Origin: an uncultured Acidobacteriota bacterium
GTDB taxonomy: Bacteria; Acidobacteriota; Terriglobia; Bryobacterales; Bryobacteraceae
Assembly (NCBI GenBank): GCA_900696665.1
Contig: CAADGY010000209.1
Coordinates: 1 to 38,598, forward strand
Reading direction: 5' to 3'
DNA length: 38,598 bases
The position numbers and the translations under genes were made by a program. The notes under the pieces are model-generated. The model was not told where the DNA came from and did no database searches. It was given only the letters and a program-made list of their open reading frames with translations. Positions 7,974-17,600 of the stretch are shown here, piece after piece. Position 1 is the stretch's first letter. Each line of letters starts with the position of its first letter.

Positions 7974-9068
7974 TCAGAACAGAATGAGTTCCTTTGGAGT
8001 GGGCGTCAGCACCTCACATCCGGTCTTTGTAACAAGAACGGTGTCTTCAATGCGTATGCCGCCGAAGCCTTCCAAATAGACTCCTGGCTCGATCGTAATT
8101 ACCATGCCCGCCTGGAGACGGGTCTTATCGCGCCTGCCAATGCGCGGCGGCTCGTGAATTTCGAGCCCGAGGCCATGCCCGGTGGAATGTACGAACGCAT
8201 CTCGCAAGCCGTAGCTTCCTAACACCTGCCGCGCTTTCCGGTCCACCTGTCCGGCTGTCACCCCCTCGCGAACCGCGGCGATTGCGGCAAGCTGCGCCTC
8301 CAGTACCGAATTGTAAAGCCGCCGGAGCTTTGCGCCTGGACGCCCGCTGAAAAGCATGCGGGTCATATCGCTCGCGTAGCCGTTCTGGCTCGCGCCCATG
8401 TCTATTAATACTAAACGATTACGTCCGATCGTACCGGATGCCGGGTTGGCGTGGGGGAAAGCCGTTCGCCTACCGGAGGCGACAATGGTCTCAAAAGCCG
8501 GCTTTTCCGCACCGGAACGCCGCATGCGGTACTCCAGTTCGGCGGCCAGTTCCTTCTCTGTCGTTTCAGGCCGGATCCGTTTCACCGCCTCGTGAAAAGC
8601 CTTCGAGGCGGTCGCCACCGAGCGGCGGATGGCTCCCACCTCATCTTCGGACTTGACCATACGGAGGTGCTCCACGATGCCGCCAACTGGAACCAGGCCG
8701 GGGTCACCCGCATCCAATCCTCGCAAGGCCTCGTACGCCTCATACGTAATGCGGCCCTTTTCAAATCCTGTGCGCTTCAAATGCTTGCGATTGAGATCCT
8801 TCCTCACGGCGATCCACAACGGACCGCGGGCGACCTTCACCGGGCAGTCGGCCTCCTCGGTAGCCTGCAGTTCATAGCGCGGATCGGTATAGAGGACGGC
8901 GTGTTCCCGAAAGAGGAGCAGAGCGCCGTTGGAACCCGTGAAGTTTGTCAAATACCGAATGTTGGACAGGGCCGTTACGAGCAGGCTATCGAGGCCGTGG
9001 GCGGAGAAGGCAGTGGCGGCACTTGTTCTTCGCCTTTGAAACGGAGATTCCGGAGGGTTTGGTCGCAA
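7974..9068 (-). CDS. M24 family Xaa-Pro aminopeptidase/dipeptidase
   Basis: This is a pita-bread-fold dinuclear metallopeptidase of 364 residues. The N-terminal creatinase-like domain (about 20-125, NIRYLTNFTGSNGALLL) is followed by the catalytic domain with all five metal ligands in order: Asp223 (IDMGA), Asp234 (SDMTR), His298 (STGHGLGLEIHE), Glu327 (ITIEPGVY) and Glu341 (IRIEDTV). This set and order define M24 peptidases that cut Xaa-Pro bonds. A pepP- or pepQ-like specificity cannot be decided from sequence alone. It starts 8 bp after the AI-2E-type gene and precedes accB by 18 bp. The pairing of an M24 peptidase with accB-accC is common in several phyla. Confidence 0.93.
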   Translation of the reverse strand: MRPNPPESPFQRRRTSAATAFSAHGLDSLLVTALSNIRYLTNFTGSNGALLLFREHAVLYTDPRYELQATEEADCPVKVARGPLWIAVRKDLNRKHLKRTGFEKGRITYEAYEALRGLDAGDPGLVPVGGIVEHLRMVKSEDEVGAIRRSVATASKAFHEAVKRIRPETTEKELAAELEYRMRRSGAEKPAFETIVASGRRTAFPHANPASGTIGRNRLVLIDMGASQNGYASDMTRMLFSGRPGAKLRRLYNSVLEAQLAAIAAVREGVTAGQVDRKARQVLGSYGLRDAFVHSTGHGLGLEIHEPPRIGRRDKTRLQAGMVITIEPGVYLEGFGGIRIEDTVLVTKTGCEVLTPTPKELILF

Positions 9069-9076
9069 ATGACCGA

Positions 9077-10204
9077 TTATAGCGTAACGGGGCCGGCAGG
9101 CTTGGCTTCCCGTCCGGTAAGACGCGCCGTAAGATTCTCGCCGATGGCTTCTTCGGCCGTGGAATACGCGGCAGTCCGTCTTTTCCAGATGTCGACCAAC
9201 GCTATTGTAACCGCGAGAATAATCGGCCCGACGATCACCCCCGAAGTGCCGAAGACGATGACCCCGCCAACCACCGCGATGAAGACCGGTACCGTATGGA
9301 GCCGCAGGCGCGAGCCCACCAGGACCGGATACAGGATGTTATCTATCAATCCAATGACAATGGCACCCCAAAGGCTCAGAATCAAAGCTTTGACCCAGTA
9401 CCCGCCAGCCAGCAGAAACAGCGCCGCTGGAATCCAAACGATAAATGCGCCAAGAATAGGGATGATGGCGAGTGCGGCCATCACCACGCCCCAGACCAAA
9501 GGCGCGGGGAGTCCGAGCCACCAGAACATCAACCCCCCGAGCGCACCCTGAATGAGGGCGACAGTGAGGCTACCGTAGATGGTGGCGTAGATGGAGTCTT
9601 CCACGTCTTGAAACACCTCATCGGTTTCGGCGCGGGAGAGGGGAACCAGCGAACGAAGAGCGTTCAGTACGGCACGGCGATCGCGAAGGAAGTAAAACAA
9701 GAGAAAGAACGTGATGAAGAACTGCGCCATGGCCCAGACAGAACCGGTGACCCAGGATGACATTCGTTCAGCAACGGCGGCTCCTGCGTCTTTGAGGCGT
9801 GCCTCAATATCCACATACGATTCCACCCATTGAAAAACCGGGCCGAGCGCGGGGTTGCGAAGGACAGTTTCGCGCCACCCGCCGGAGGAGAGACCGGCAT
9901 TAAGTGATTGGACTCCGCCGGCTACCTGCTGGAAAACCTGCTGCCCGATGAGAGCTACGGGACCCACAATGACAACAGCCACCAGAACGACGGTGAGCGC
10001 CGCCGCCACACTCCGGTTCTGAATACGGCGTTCGATCCGGCAATGGAGCGGGTTCGCGACAACGGCAAAGGCGAGACCCCAAACCAGCGATGGTAGAAAT
10101 GGAGCCGCCATCAGATAGCAGAGGTAGAGCGCCAGCAAAGTAGCGGCCAGCAAGGTAAGGACCAATACCCGTTCCCTTGAAAACCAACCGGTTTCGCGAT
10201 GCAC
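9077..10204 (-). CDS. AI-2E family (PerM/YdiK-like) membrane transporter
   Basis: This is a 375-residue inner-membrane protein with about seven or eight hydrophobic helices: VLVLTLLAATLLALYLCYLM near the start, AALTVVLVAVVIVGPVALI, QFFITFFLLFYFLRDRR, and several near the C-terminus (WGAIVIGLIDNILYPVLVG). The FFLLFYFLRDR and IDNILYPVLVG segments are typical of the AI-2E/PerM family. Members export autoinducer-2 or small solutes, or act as Na+/H+ antiporters, so no substrate is assigned. It begins at GTG 10204 with an aaggaaaggg ribosome site and heads the operon leading to the peptidase and accBC. The plus-strand gene at 10241 diverges 36 bp away. Confidence 0.9.
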   Translation of the reverse strand: MHRETGWFSRERVLVLTLLAATLLALYLCYLMAAPFLPSLVWGLAFAVVANPLHCRIERRIQNRSVAAALTVVLVAVVIVGPVALIGQQVFQQVAGGVQSLNAGLSSGGWRETVLRNPALGPVFQWVESYVDIEARLKDAGAAVAERMSSWVTGSVWAMAQFFITFFLLFYFLRDRRAVLNALRSLVPLSRAETDEVFQDVEDSIYATIYGSLTVALIQGALGGLMFWWLGLPAPLVWGVVMAALAIIPILGAFIVWIPAALFLLAGGYWVKALILSLWGAIVIGLIDNILYPVLVGSRLRLHTVPVFIAVVGGVIVFGTSGVIVGPIILAVTIALVDIWKRRTAAYSTAEEAIGENLTARLTGREAKPAGPVTL

Positions 10205-10240
10205 CCGAGCCCTTTCCTTCTTTCAAGTTACCATTCGAAA

Positions 10241-11485
10241 ATGGGCCTGTTGACCGCATTCAGACCATCACGGCGCAGCATGCTGGCATCGTTGCTCGGC
10301 GCCGCACCTTTCGCTTCCGGCACGGAGATTCTCCCGCCTGTGCGGGCTATCACTCGCGGGCCGCGACACCATTGGTTCGGTTATTACGACAAACTGGAGT
10401 TCGATCCGGGTAACCGCTATGTGCTGGGGATGCAGGTGGATTTCGAACACCGTTCGCCGCGGCCGGACGACATTATCGGGATCGGCATGGTGGACATTCA
10501 GTCCGGTGATCGCTGGATCGAATTAGGAAAGAGCCGCGCGTGGGGGTGGCAACAAGGTTGCATGCTGCAATGGATTCCTGGTTCGGATTCCGAAATCATC
10601 TGGAACGACCGGCAGGGAGACCGCTTCGTCGCGTACATATTAAATGTAAGAACGCGGAAGCGAAGGACGCTGCCAGCGCCGGTCTACGCCCTGAGTCCCG
10701 ATGGCAAGTGGGCGATTTCAACCGATTTCAGCCGTCTGAACGACTGCCGCCCCGGCTACGGCTATGCAGGCATAGCGGACCCTGGAAAGGACACCGCCGC
10801 GCCGGACGACAACGGCATCTGGCGCATCGATCTCGCCTCGGGACGGCGCGACTTGTTGATCTCTTATGCGGCTGCCGCGCGGATTCCGTACGAGAAGGGC
10901 GGGCTCGAGCGCGCCAAACACTGGTTCAACCACCTTTTGGTATCCCCCGACGGGAGCCGGTTCATTTTCCTGCACCGCTGGCGAGGAGCCGAGCACGGCC
11001 AAAGCTGGGAGACGCGCATGTTCACCGCCAACGCGGACGGGACGGGTCTTTACATCCTTGATCCTTATGGGAAGACGTCGCACTTTATTTGGCGCGATCC
11101 CCGGCACGTGCTCGCCTGGGCCTGGCACCCGTCTCGCGGAGACAAGTTCTACCTGTATCGGGACAGGAGCCGGCAGGTGGAAGCGGTCGCGCCGGATGTG
11201 ATGACCACGAACGGCCACTGCACCTACCTGCCCGGGAACCAGTGGATTCTCAACGATACTTACCCGGACAGAGACCGGAACCAGAATCCGTATCTTTATA
11301 GTGTGTCCAGCGGCAGGCGCTATCCGCTTGGGCACTTTCATTCGCCGCCGGCATATCGGGGTGAGTGGCGTTGTGACACGCACCCGCGATTCAGCCCGGA
11401 CGGGAAGCAAGTGGTGATCGACTCGCCTCACGGTGGAAATGGCCGTCAGTTGTACCTCATCGATATCAGCGGAATTACGGGATAA
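10241..11485 (+). CDS. Tat-exported TolB/PD40-like beta-propeller protein
   Basis: The 414-residue product starts with a twin-arginine signal (RPSRRSMLASLLGAAPFASG), so it is probably exported folded. The mature part has WD40/PD40-like blades: repeated ALSPDGKWAISTDF, LVSPDGSRFIFLHRW and RFSPDGKQVVIDSP segments, each followed by a beta-rich stretch. The HWFGYYDKLEFDP start of the mature region and WRIDLASGRRDLL suggest a relative of the oligogalacturonate-lyase-like propellers found in Acidobacteriota, Planctomycetota and Bacteroidota. No catalytic residues can be assigned. ATG 10241 is preferred over 10199, which would overlap the divergent transporter gene and precede the Tat signal by 14 odd residues. 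A ligand- or polysaccharide-related role is a guess. Confidence 0.75.
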   Translation: MGLLTAFRPSRRSMLASLLGAAPFASGTEILPPVRAITRGPRHHWFGYYDKLEFDPGNRYVLGMQVDFEHRSPRPDDIIGIGMVDIQSGDRWIELGKSRAWGWQQGCMLQWIPGSDSEIIWNDRQGDRFVAYILNVRTRKRRTLPAPVYALSPDGKWAISTDFSRLNDCRPGYGYAGIADPGKDTAAPDDNGIWRIDLASGRRDLLISYAAAARIPYEKGGLERAKHWFNHLLVSPDGSRFIFLHRWRGAEHGQSWETRMFTANADGTGLYILDPYGKTSHFIWRDPRHVLAWAWHPSRGDKFYLYRDRSRQVEAVAPDVMTTNGHCTYLPGNQWILNDTYPDRDRNQNPYLYSVSSGRRYPLGHFHSPPAYRGEWRCDTHPRFSPDGKQVVIDSPHGGNGRQLYLIDISGITG

Positions 11486-11624
11486 AGGCCTCCGCCAGAT
11501 TGTAAATTCGTCTGCTTCACACGCGTGAAACTCTTGCACGTTGTTCGCTGTCTCTCCTAGAATGTGTCAGAAACATTACTGGGAATCCGCTTTCTTGATG
11601 TAAATCCAAACGGAGGTGGATCTG

Positions 11625-12173
11625 ATGAGAAGATTTCTCAGCGTGACAGCCGTTATTGTGTGTGTCAGTCTGTTTGCAGCTATTGCATCGGGGGCGACGA
11701 TCACTTTCTCGGCGACGTTAACGCCGGAACAGGAGATTCCGGCGCCAGTTTTGAACGGCACGACGCCCTCGGGAATGGCTACAGCCACGCTGGATACAGT
11801 GGCCCGGACAGTTCAATTCATGCTCGACTGGCAAGGCTTGACCAGCATGGCCATCGGGGCACACATACACCGAATTAATCCGATGGCAGCGACGCCGGGG
11901 ACCGGACCGATAACCGTGAATTTCCTGATGTTTACCGATCCACCGATGCAGCCGGCGGATAGCTTATCGGGCACCGTATCCATCGATAATGCAACGGTCG
12001 CCAACCTGATAGCAGGGTTGGGAGCGGGTGATATGTATTTCAATGTTCACACCGAAAACAACCGGCCGGGTGAGATCCGTGGGAACATCGCTGCCGTGCC
12101 GGAGCCGGGCGCCATCGGTTTACTGGGTGGCGGTCTCGTGGCACTGCTCACACTGAAGCGACGGCGGCGGTAA
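11625..12173 (+). CDS. CHRD domain protein with PEP-CTERM sorting tail
   Basis: This is a secreted protein of 182 residues. It has an N-terminal signal peptide (MRRFLSVTAVIVCVSLFAAI, cut near ASGA) and a CHRD domain. The domain shows TFSATLTPEQEIP at the start, GMATATLD, GAHIHR, and YFNVHTENNRPGEIRG at the end. The tail VPEPGAIGLLGGGLVALLTL plus KRRRR is a PEP-CTERM signal: the PEP motif, one hydrophobic helix, then an Arg cluster, processed by exosortase in the family. ATG 11625 follows a ggaggtgg ribosome site by 6 nt. No exosortase is in the window. The ligand of the CHRD domain is unknown. It probably ends up at the cell surface or in an exopolysaccharide matrix. Confidence 0.9.
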   Translation: MRRFLSVTAVIVCVSLFAAIASGATITFSATLTPEQEIPAPVLNGTTPSGMATATLDTVARTVQFMLDWQGLTSMAIGAHIHRINPMAATPGTGPITVNFLMFTDPPMQPADSLSGTVSIDNATVANLIAGLGAGDMYFNVHTENNRPGEIRGNIAAVPEPGAIGLLGGGLVALLTLKRRRR

Positions 12174-12182
12174 CAATCCGTA

Positions 12183-12212
12183 GCGGGGAACTTCGCCGCT
12201 GAAGTCCCCCGC
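12183..12212 (+). terminator. Strong hairpin after the CHRD gene
   Basis: Ten bases after the CHRD stop codon, gcggggaacttc is followed by gccgct and gaagtcccccgc. This is a 12-bp stem with one mismatch and a 6-nt loop. No T-run follows directly, so it is either a hairpin-only terminator or an mRNA-stabilising 3' structure. The rest of the 156-bp gap up to the next gene holds nothing recognised. Confidence 0.5.
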
Positions 12213-12329
12213 CGTACTATCGGGATGTATGTTTTCCTTCACCGCCATGGCATAGAGGCGGGGCATCTGAGCAGGCCCCCCTGCTGATCTTGTTTGACAT
12301 TCGTGCCTGAGTGTTCCTGTAGTAAAGAT

Positions 12330-14339
12330 ATGCGGTCATCTCGATCGTTTGCGTGCTTTGCGGCGCTGCTTGCGCTAGTCTCCTGCCGCCAGCCGGAAAA
12401 AGGTTCGCAAAACACCGCGCGGCTGCGGCTGCTCAATGTCGTGCTGGTTACAATCGACACCCTGCGCCCGGATCGGCTGGGATGTTACGGGTACACCAAA
12501 GCCGCCACGCCGAACCTGGACAAGCTCGCGCGAAACGGCACGCTCTTTGAGAACGCCGTCACACATGTTCCTCTCACCGCGCCGTCCCACGCCAGCATCT
12601 TCACCGGCACCTATCCGCCTGTCCACAAAGTCCGGGATAACGGGGGCTTTGTGCTTGAAGGTCCCGAGGCGACACTGGCCGAAATTCTCCAGCGAAAGGG
12701 ATGGGACACAGCGGCATTCATTGGCGCGTCGGTGCTGAAACGGTCATTCGGCTTCAGCCGGGGATTCACGGTATTCGATGATCGGATGCCGAAGCTCGAG
12801 CCTGGCCAACCTTCCGGCGACTATGCCGAACGGCGCGCGGGCGCGGTCGTCGATAAGGCGGCGGACTGGCTCCGGGGGCAGACGGGCCGTCCATACTTTT
12901 TGTGGGTGCACGTCTTTGATCCTCACTCGCCATACGATCCCCCCTCGCCGTTCCGTGAGCAATTTCGAGGCAGGGCCTACGACGGAGAAGTGGCATACAC
13001 CGACCGGGAGTTGGGGCGGCTCTTCGATGCGGTGGCACAGAAGCCCGGGAGCGAGAACACACTCCTGGTTGTCCTGTCGGACCACGGAGAAAGCTTGCAG
13101 GACCACGGAGAATACAGCCACGGTGTTTTCCTGTATGACGCCACGCTGCGGATTGCGTGTATCCTCTCCGGACCCGGAATTCCAAAAGGGGTGCGGGTGA
13201 AGCAGCAGGCTGCCAGAGCGGTCGATGTGCTTCCGACGATCCTGGATTTTATCGGCGAAAAACCGCTTGCGCACGCTCAGGGCGCAAGCCTGGTTCCAGC
13301 GATAAACGGCAAGCCGGATCCCAACGTATGGTCTTACGCTGAGTCGCTCTACCCGATGATCAATATGGGATGGGCCGAGTTGCGGGGCATCCGCACAAAC
13401 CGCTGGAAATACGTGCGAGCGCCCAAGCCGGAGCTTTATGACCTCTCCAGCGATCCCGGGGAGACTGTCAACATTTTGCAGGAGCACCCTGAAGAAGTAA
13501 AGGCCCTGGAAGCCCGGTTGCAAAGCGTGGCGGCCGACGGAGAGAAAGTGGAAACCACGATGATCGACCGCCGGACGATGGAGCAGCTAAAGTCGTTGGG
13601 ATACGTCGGAGGCTCATCGCACGCACAGTACACGCTGCGGGGCAAAGGGACGGATCCGAAAGACCGCAAGGACGTTCTCAGGCTGCTCTATCTGGCAATT
13701 TCTCCGGACTGGGCGGGTAAGGCGTCCGAACGAATCCCGCTGCTTCGCAAGGCGCTGGCGGAAGATCCCGGCAACCCGACAATCTACTACCACCTCGGGG
13801 ACGAATACAGCAAGGCGGGACGTATTGTTGACGCGATCAATCTCTATGAGCAAGGCGCTCGCCACGGAATTGGGGAGGCTTGGCTTTATTCGCGTCTGGG
13901 CAACCTCTATGTCCGGCGGGGCAACCTTCAGGAGGCGATCGCAGCCTTCGAGAACGCAGCGCGGCGGAACCCGTCCGACTGTGAGAGCCTGAGCGACTTG
14001 GGAATGGCCTATCTCGACACCGGCCGGCCCGCGGACGCCGAGCGGGTGTACAAATGGTGCCTTGCGACAGGAGATACATTCGCTCCGGCTTACAACGGCC
14101 TAGGACTCGCCGCTGTCGAGAAGCGGGACATGGCTGCTGCACGGGGGTACTTTGAGAAGGCGGTACAGGCCGATCCGGATCTGCTGGAAGCGCAACTGAA
14201 CCTCGGAAGAAGCTACAAAATGATCGGAGCGAACACGCGAGCCCGCGAATGCTTCGAGGCGTTCTTGGCCAAAGCAACGCCAGCCGAGTACGGAGCAATC
14301 ATCCCTAAAATCAAAGCCGAACTGGCCGAACTCCGCTGA
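12330..14339 (+). CDS. Sulfatase-fold lipoprotein with C-terminal TPRs
   Basis: This is a 669-residue exported protein. The N-terminus has a lipoprotein signal with lipobox LVSC (Cys19). Residues 35-400 form an alkaline-phosphatase/sulfatase-fold domain: metal Asp43 in VTIDTLRPDRLGCYG, and metal ligands in LSDHGESLQDHGEYSHG (Asp251, His252 and nearby). At the position of the catalytic Cys/Ser (C-x-P-S-R in true sulfatases) it has Thr83 in LTAPSHASIFTG, so formylglycine cannot form. A Thr nucleophile, as in phosphoethanolamine transferases, would be expected instead. Residues 490-660 hold about four or five TPRs (PTIYYHLGDEYSKAGR, SRLGNLYVRRGNLQEAI, and others). A surface or periplasmic phosphodiesterase/phosphotransferase is more likely than a sulfatase. 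The start at ATG 12330 is chosen for the lipobox. Confidence 0.85.
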   Translation: MRSSRSFACFAALLALVSCRQPEKGSQNTARLRLLNVVLVTIDTLRPDRLGCYGYTKAATPNLDKLARNGTLFENAVTHVPLTAPSHASIFTGTYPPVHKVRDNGGFVLEGPEATLAEILQRKGWDTAAFIGASVLKRSFGFSRGFTVFDDRMPKLEPGQPSGDYAERRAGAVVDKAADWLRGQTGRPYFLWVHVFDPHSPYDPPSPFREQFRGRAYDGEVAYTDRELGRLFDAVAQKPGSENTLLVVLSDHGESLQDHGEYSHGVFLYDATLRIACILSGPGIPKGVRVKQQAARAVDVLPTILDFIGEKPLAHAQGASLVPAINGKPDPNVWSYAESLYPMINMGWAELRGIRTNRWKYVRAPKPELYDLSSDPGETVNILQEHPEEVKALEARLQSVAADGEKVETTMIDRRTMEQLKSLGYVGGSSHAQYTLRGKGTDPKDRKDVLRLLYLAISPDWAGKASERIPLLRKALAEDPGNPTIYYHLGDEYSKAGRIVDAINLYEQGARHGIGEAWLYSRLGNLYVRRGNLQEAIAAFENAARRNPSDCESLSDLGMAYLDTGRPADAERVYKWCLATGDTFAPAYNGLGLAAVEKRDMAAARGYFEKAVQADPDLLEAQLNLGRSYKMIGANTRARECFEAFLAKATPAEYGAIIPKIKAELAELR

Positions 14340-14423
14340 ACTGCGACGTCGCTTTCCGGAGGTTCGGGCGTTTGGTTCCCAAGACAATTGCGCGCATTCG
14401 AACGTGCCGCCGGGCTGTGCGCG

Positions 14424-14510
14424 GCCTGCATGGACGGGATGAAACCCCGTGTCTTCGCAACTGTGAGACCATCCGCAACGAGGTCTCCCCTCAGTCTGGA
14501 GGCAGGCAGA
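14424..14510 (+). promoter_or_regulatory. Putative cobalamin-class riboswitch
   Basis: The leader before the first TonB receptor contains elements matching cobalamin riboswitches by eye. The GCCTGC at 14424-14429 can pair with GCAGGC at 14502-14507 (closing stem). The acggg-atgaaac-cccgt hairpin (14434-14450) resembles the conserved GGTGAAAxxCC arm. TCGCAACTGTGAG (14455-14466) matches the CCGCaACUGUaA core. A gagacc/ggtctc stem (14465-14487) follows, then CAGTCTGGAG (14492-14501), like the AGCCaGGAGAC element. The receptor start is 91 nt downstream. The compact spacing of the closing stem resembles short adenosylcobalamin-variant forms. A covariance-model search was not possible here. Confidence 0.5.
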
Positions 14511-14600
14511 TCTGATGGTAATAGTAAATTTCTTCTCGCAAGTAACTTGACATTTGTCTAAAAAACTTGGTTCACTCAATAGCTAAAGGAGAAAGGGTCA

Positions 14601-17600
14601 ATGGAGACATCGCGTAAGAAGGCAAGTCTGTTCTTCTGTATCATTCTGGCAGTCCTCGTCGCTCTGCCAGCGTTTCCGCAGGCCAGTACGTCGGCTGTCA
14701 ATGGGACAGTTCGCGACCAGTCTTCGGCGGTCATCCCGGGAGCCACCGTGACGCTCACGAACACCGCCACAAACGTAAGCGCAACCACCACAGCCAATCA
14801 GGTCGGTTTCTTTCTGTTCGTTGGCGTGGTCCCGGGACCGTATCGGATCACCGCCGAGACACCCGGTTTCCAAAAGTTCGAGGGGACTCTCACGGTACAA
14901 GTGCAACAAGCCGCGGTAGTGAATATCACGCTGAATGTCGGGCAGACAGCGACGGAAGTTTCCGTCCACGACGTTACTCCGGTAGTAATCACCGACAGCC
15001 CTACCCTCGGGCACACACTCGAGCAATCGCGCATCGAGGCGTTGCCGATCAACGGACGCGCCCTCACATCCCTGCTGCAAACCGTTCCTGGAATGGAGGG
15101 CACGCGCGCCTTCGGACTGCGCCAGATGTCGTTCGATATGGTGCTGGACGGCGCAACTCTCACCGACCGTTATTCCTGGAACACCGTGACCCCCCGGCAA
15201 CCCGGTTTGGATTCTGTACAGGAATTCCGTGTTGAGAACAACTCCTCCTCGGCTAAGTTCTCCCGCCCAACCTCGATCGTCGTCACCACGAAGGGCGGCA
15301 CCAACGAAATCCACGGAACGTTGTTTGAAACCAACCGGAACAGCGGCTACGGCGTGGCCCGGCGGCGGCAGGATACTTGGAAGAAGGCTTCCTTCCTGAA
15401 CCGCAACGAGTTTGGATTCAGTGTGGGGGGGCCGGTCTATCTCCCCAAGATCTACAACGGGAAAAATAAGACCTTCTGGTTCACGTCCACGGAGTGGTAC
15501 CGGGAGATTTCAAGCCTCACCCTTCAAACCTCACTCCCGACACAGGCGATGCGGGACGGGAACCTGGCCGGGCTGACAAATGCGGCCGGCAATCCGCTTA
15601 CTATGTATGATCCCTGGTCGACCGATTCGGTCACCTGGTCTCGTGTGCCATATCCGAACAATCAACTGCCGAAAAACCGGCAGAGTCCGCTGTCCAAGTA
15701 CCTGCTCCAGTACACACAGTTGCCCACCCACCCAGAGGTGAACGGTTTTGCCGCCCCTAACTACACAGGTTCCTGGTCACCATTCAACTATCAATGGACT
15801 ACATCCAGCCGTGTTGACCACCGGTTCAGCGAAAAGGACTCGTTTTACGGCCGCTACACAAAGGGCAGCTACAACCGCATCGGCCAGTTTTATGGCGTCC
15901 CGTCCACGAACTGGGAGAAAGTGCCTGGTAACACCCAATCGACTTTAAGTCCGAACTGGAGTCTGGCCCTCTCGGAAGTTCATACTTTCTCGCCAACCTT
16001 CTTCAACGAGTTATTGGTGACCGCAACGCGCACGAGATTCGACGTGGCCACCGGTGATCCCACCCGGATGTACAACTCGGAGTTGGGGCTCCCCAATCCT
16101 TTCAACGTGAAGCAGTGGCCTGGCTTATACGATCTGGGATTTGGCGGCGACTATCTGTTTGAGACGCAGAACGGCAACGGCTTCTATGCCCTCTATACCA
16201 TCCTGGACGACAATGCGACCAAGATCGTTGGGCGGCATGAGTTGCAGTTTGGCTTCCACTTTCGTGCCGATCAGATGAACCTGCTGCCGCAACAGCAACA
16301 GGGCGCCGGCAGCTTCAGTTGGAATTCTCTCGGCACCTCTCTCTATGACCCCACTACACCGCGTAACAACCCGAGTGCGGTTCCTTTCACCGGGGATATG
16401 TTCGCGAATTTCTACCTGGGTATTGGGAGGTATAACAACCAGTTGAATCGCGGAATGTTTTATGCCCGGTCCAAGGAGTATGCCGGGTACTTTCAGGACA
16501 ACTGGCGCGTGTCATCCAGGCTGACGCTGAACCTGGGTCTGCGATACGATCTGTTCCCGCCGTATTACGAGAAAAACAACGCGGTGTCCAGTTTCGACCC
16601 ATCTGACAAATCGGTGGTTCTGGGCGCGCCCCTCGAGAAGTTATATGCGCTTGGCTATACATTTCCGGCCATTGTGAACCGGCTGTCCGACATGGGTATG
16701 AAGTTTAAGACCTACAAGGATGCCGGCTGGCCCGAGCACATGATCCACACTTCCAAGGACGGCTGGGGGCCGCGGATCGGCTTCGCGTACCGGACGGGAG
16801 ACGGGGACAAGCCCTTCGTACTGCGTGGCGGGTACCGAATCTCATACTTCCACTTTGTCATGGGCGGCTGGGCGGCACGGATGCGCATGAATGCTCCGAT
16901 GACCGCGAGGTTCTATGGTCCCACCGGGGATCAGAATCAGGCAGCCTATTCACCGGACGGCATCGGCAATTACCTGCTCCGTTCGGTGCCCGTCTACATC
17001 TCGGGCCAGAACACTACCAGTGACATGGTGCAGCCCACCAACGCGAGAGGATTGGCCCGTGGCTGCTGTGGCGTGTCAGCCTTTAACCTGGACATGCCCG
17101 ATCCGCGCGTGCAGGACTGGAACTTCACGGTCGAGAAGGAGATCATGGAGAACACCGTTGTCCGCGCCGGCTACTTCGGAAATCATAGCTCGCGGTTGGA
17201 GCAGCTCTATCAATACAACAACCCCACACCCGACTATGTCTGGTTCACCACGACACGCAACCCGCTTCCCACGGGCGAGTACTCCAACGTGGCCCGGAGG
17301 TTCTTCGACCAGACCACCTACGGGACGCTGGAAACGTGGCAGAACACGGGCTGGGGGAACGCAAACGGGTTCCAAATCGAAGCGGAACGCCGCTATGCGA
17401 AGGGATACGCGTTCCAATTGTTCTATGTGATGACGAACTCGATGATGGCCGGCGGCGGCGGATATTCGGGCACCTCTCCCATACCCGAAGTGAATCAGTT
17501 TCTGCCCGGAACAGTTCCCACGGACAAGGACGAGCGCAACGCGTTTCTGAACTACCAGCGGGATATCAGCACTCCGAAGCACCGCGTCCGTTGGAATTTT

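Noticed and set aside
8451..9551. Long plus-strand open frame across the M24 peptidase and AI-2E-type genes
   Set aside because: It overlaps two genes with complete family motifs on the other strand, and its product is low-complexity Thr/Pro-rich without a domain.
14547..14575. TTGACA hexamer before the first TonB receptor as a promoter
   Set aside because: No acceptable -10 follows at 16-18 bp, and transcription must begin upstream of 14424 if the riboswitch-like leader is real.
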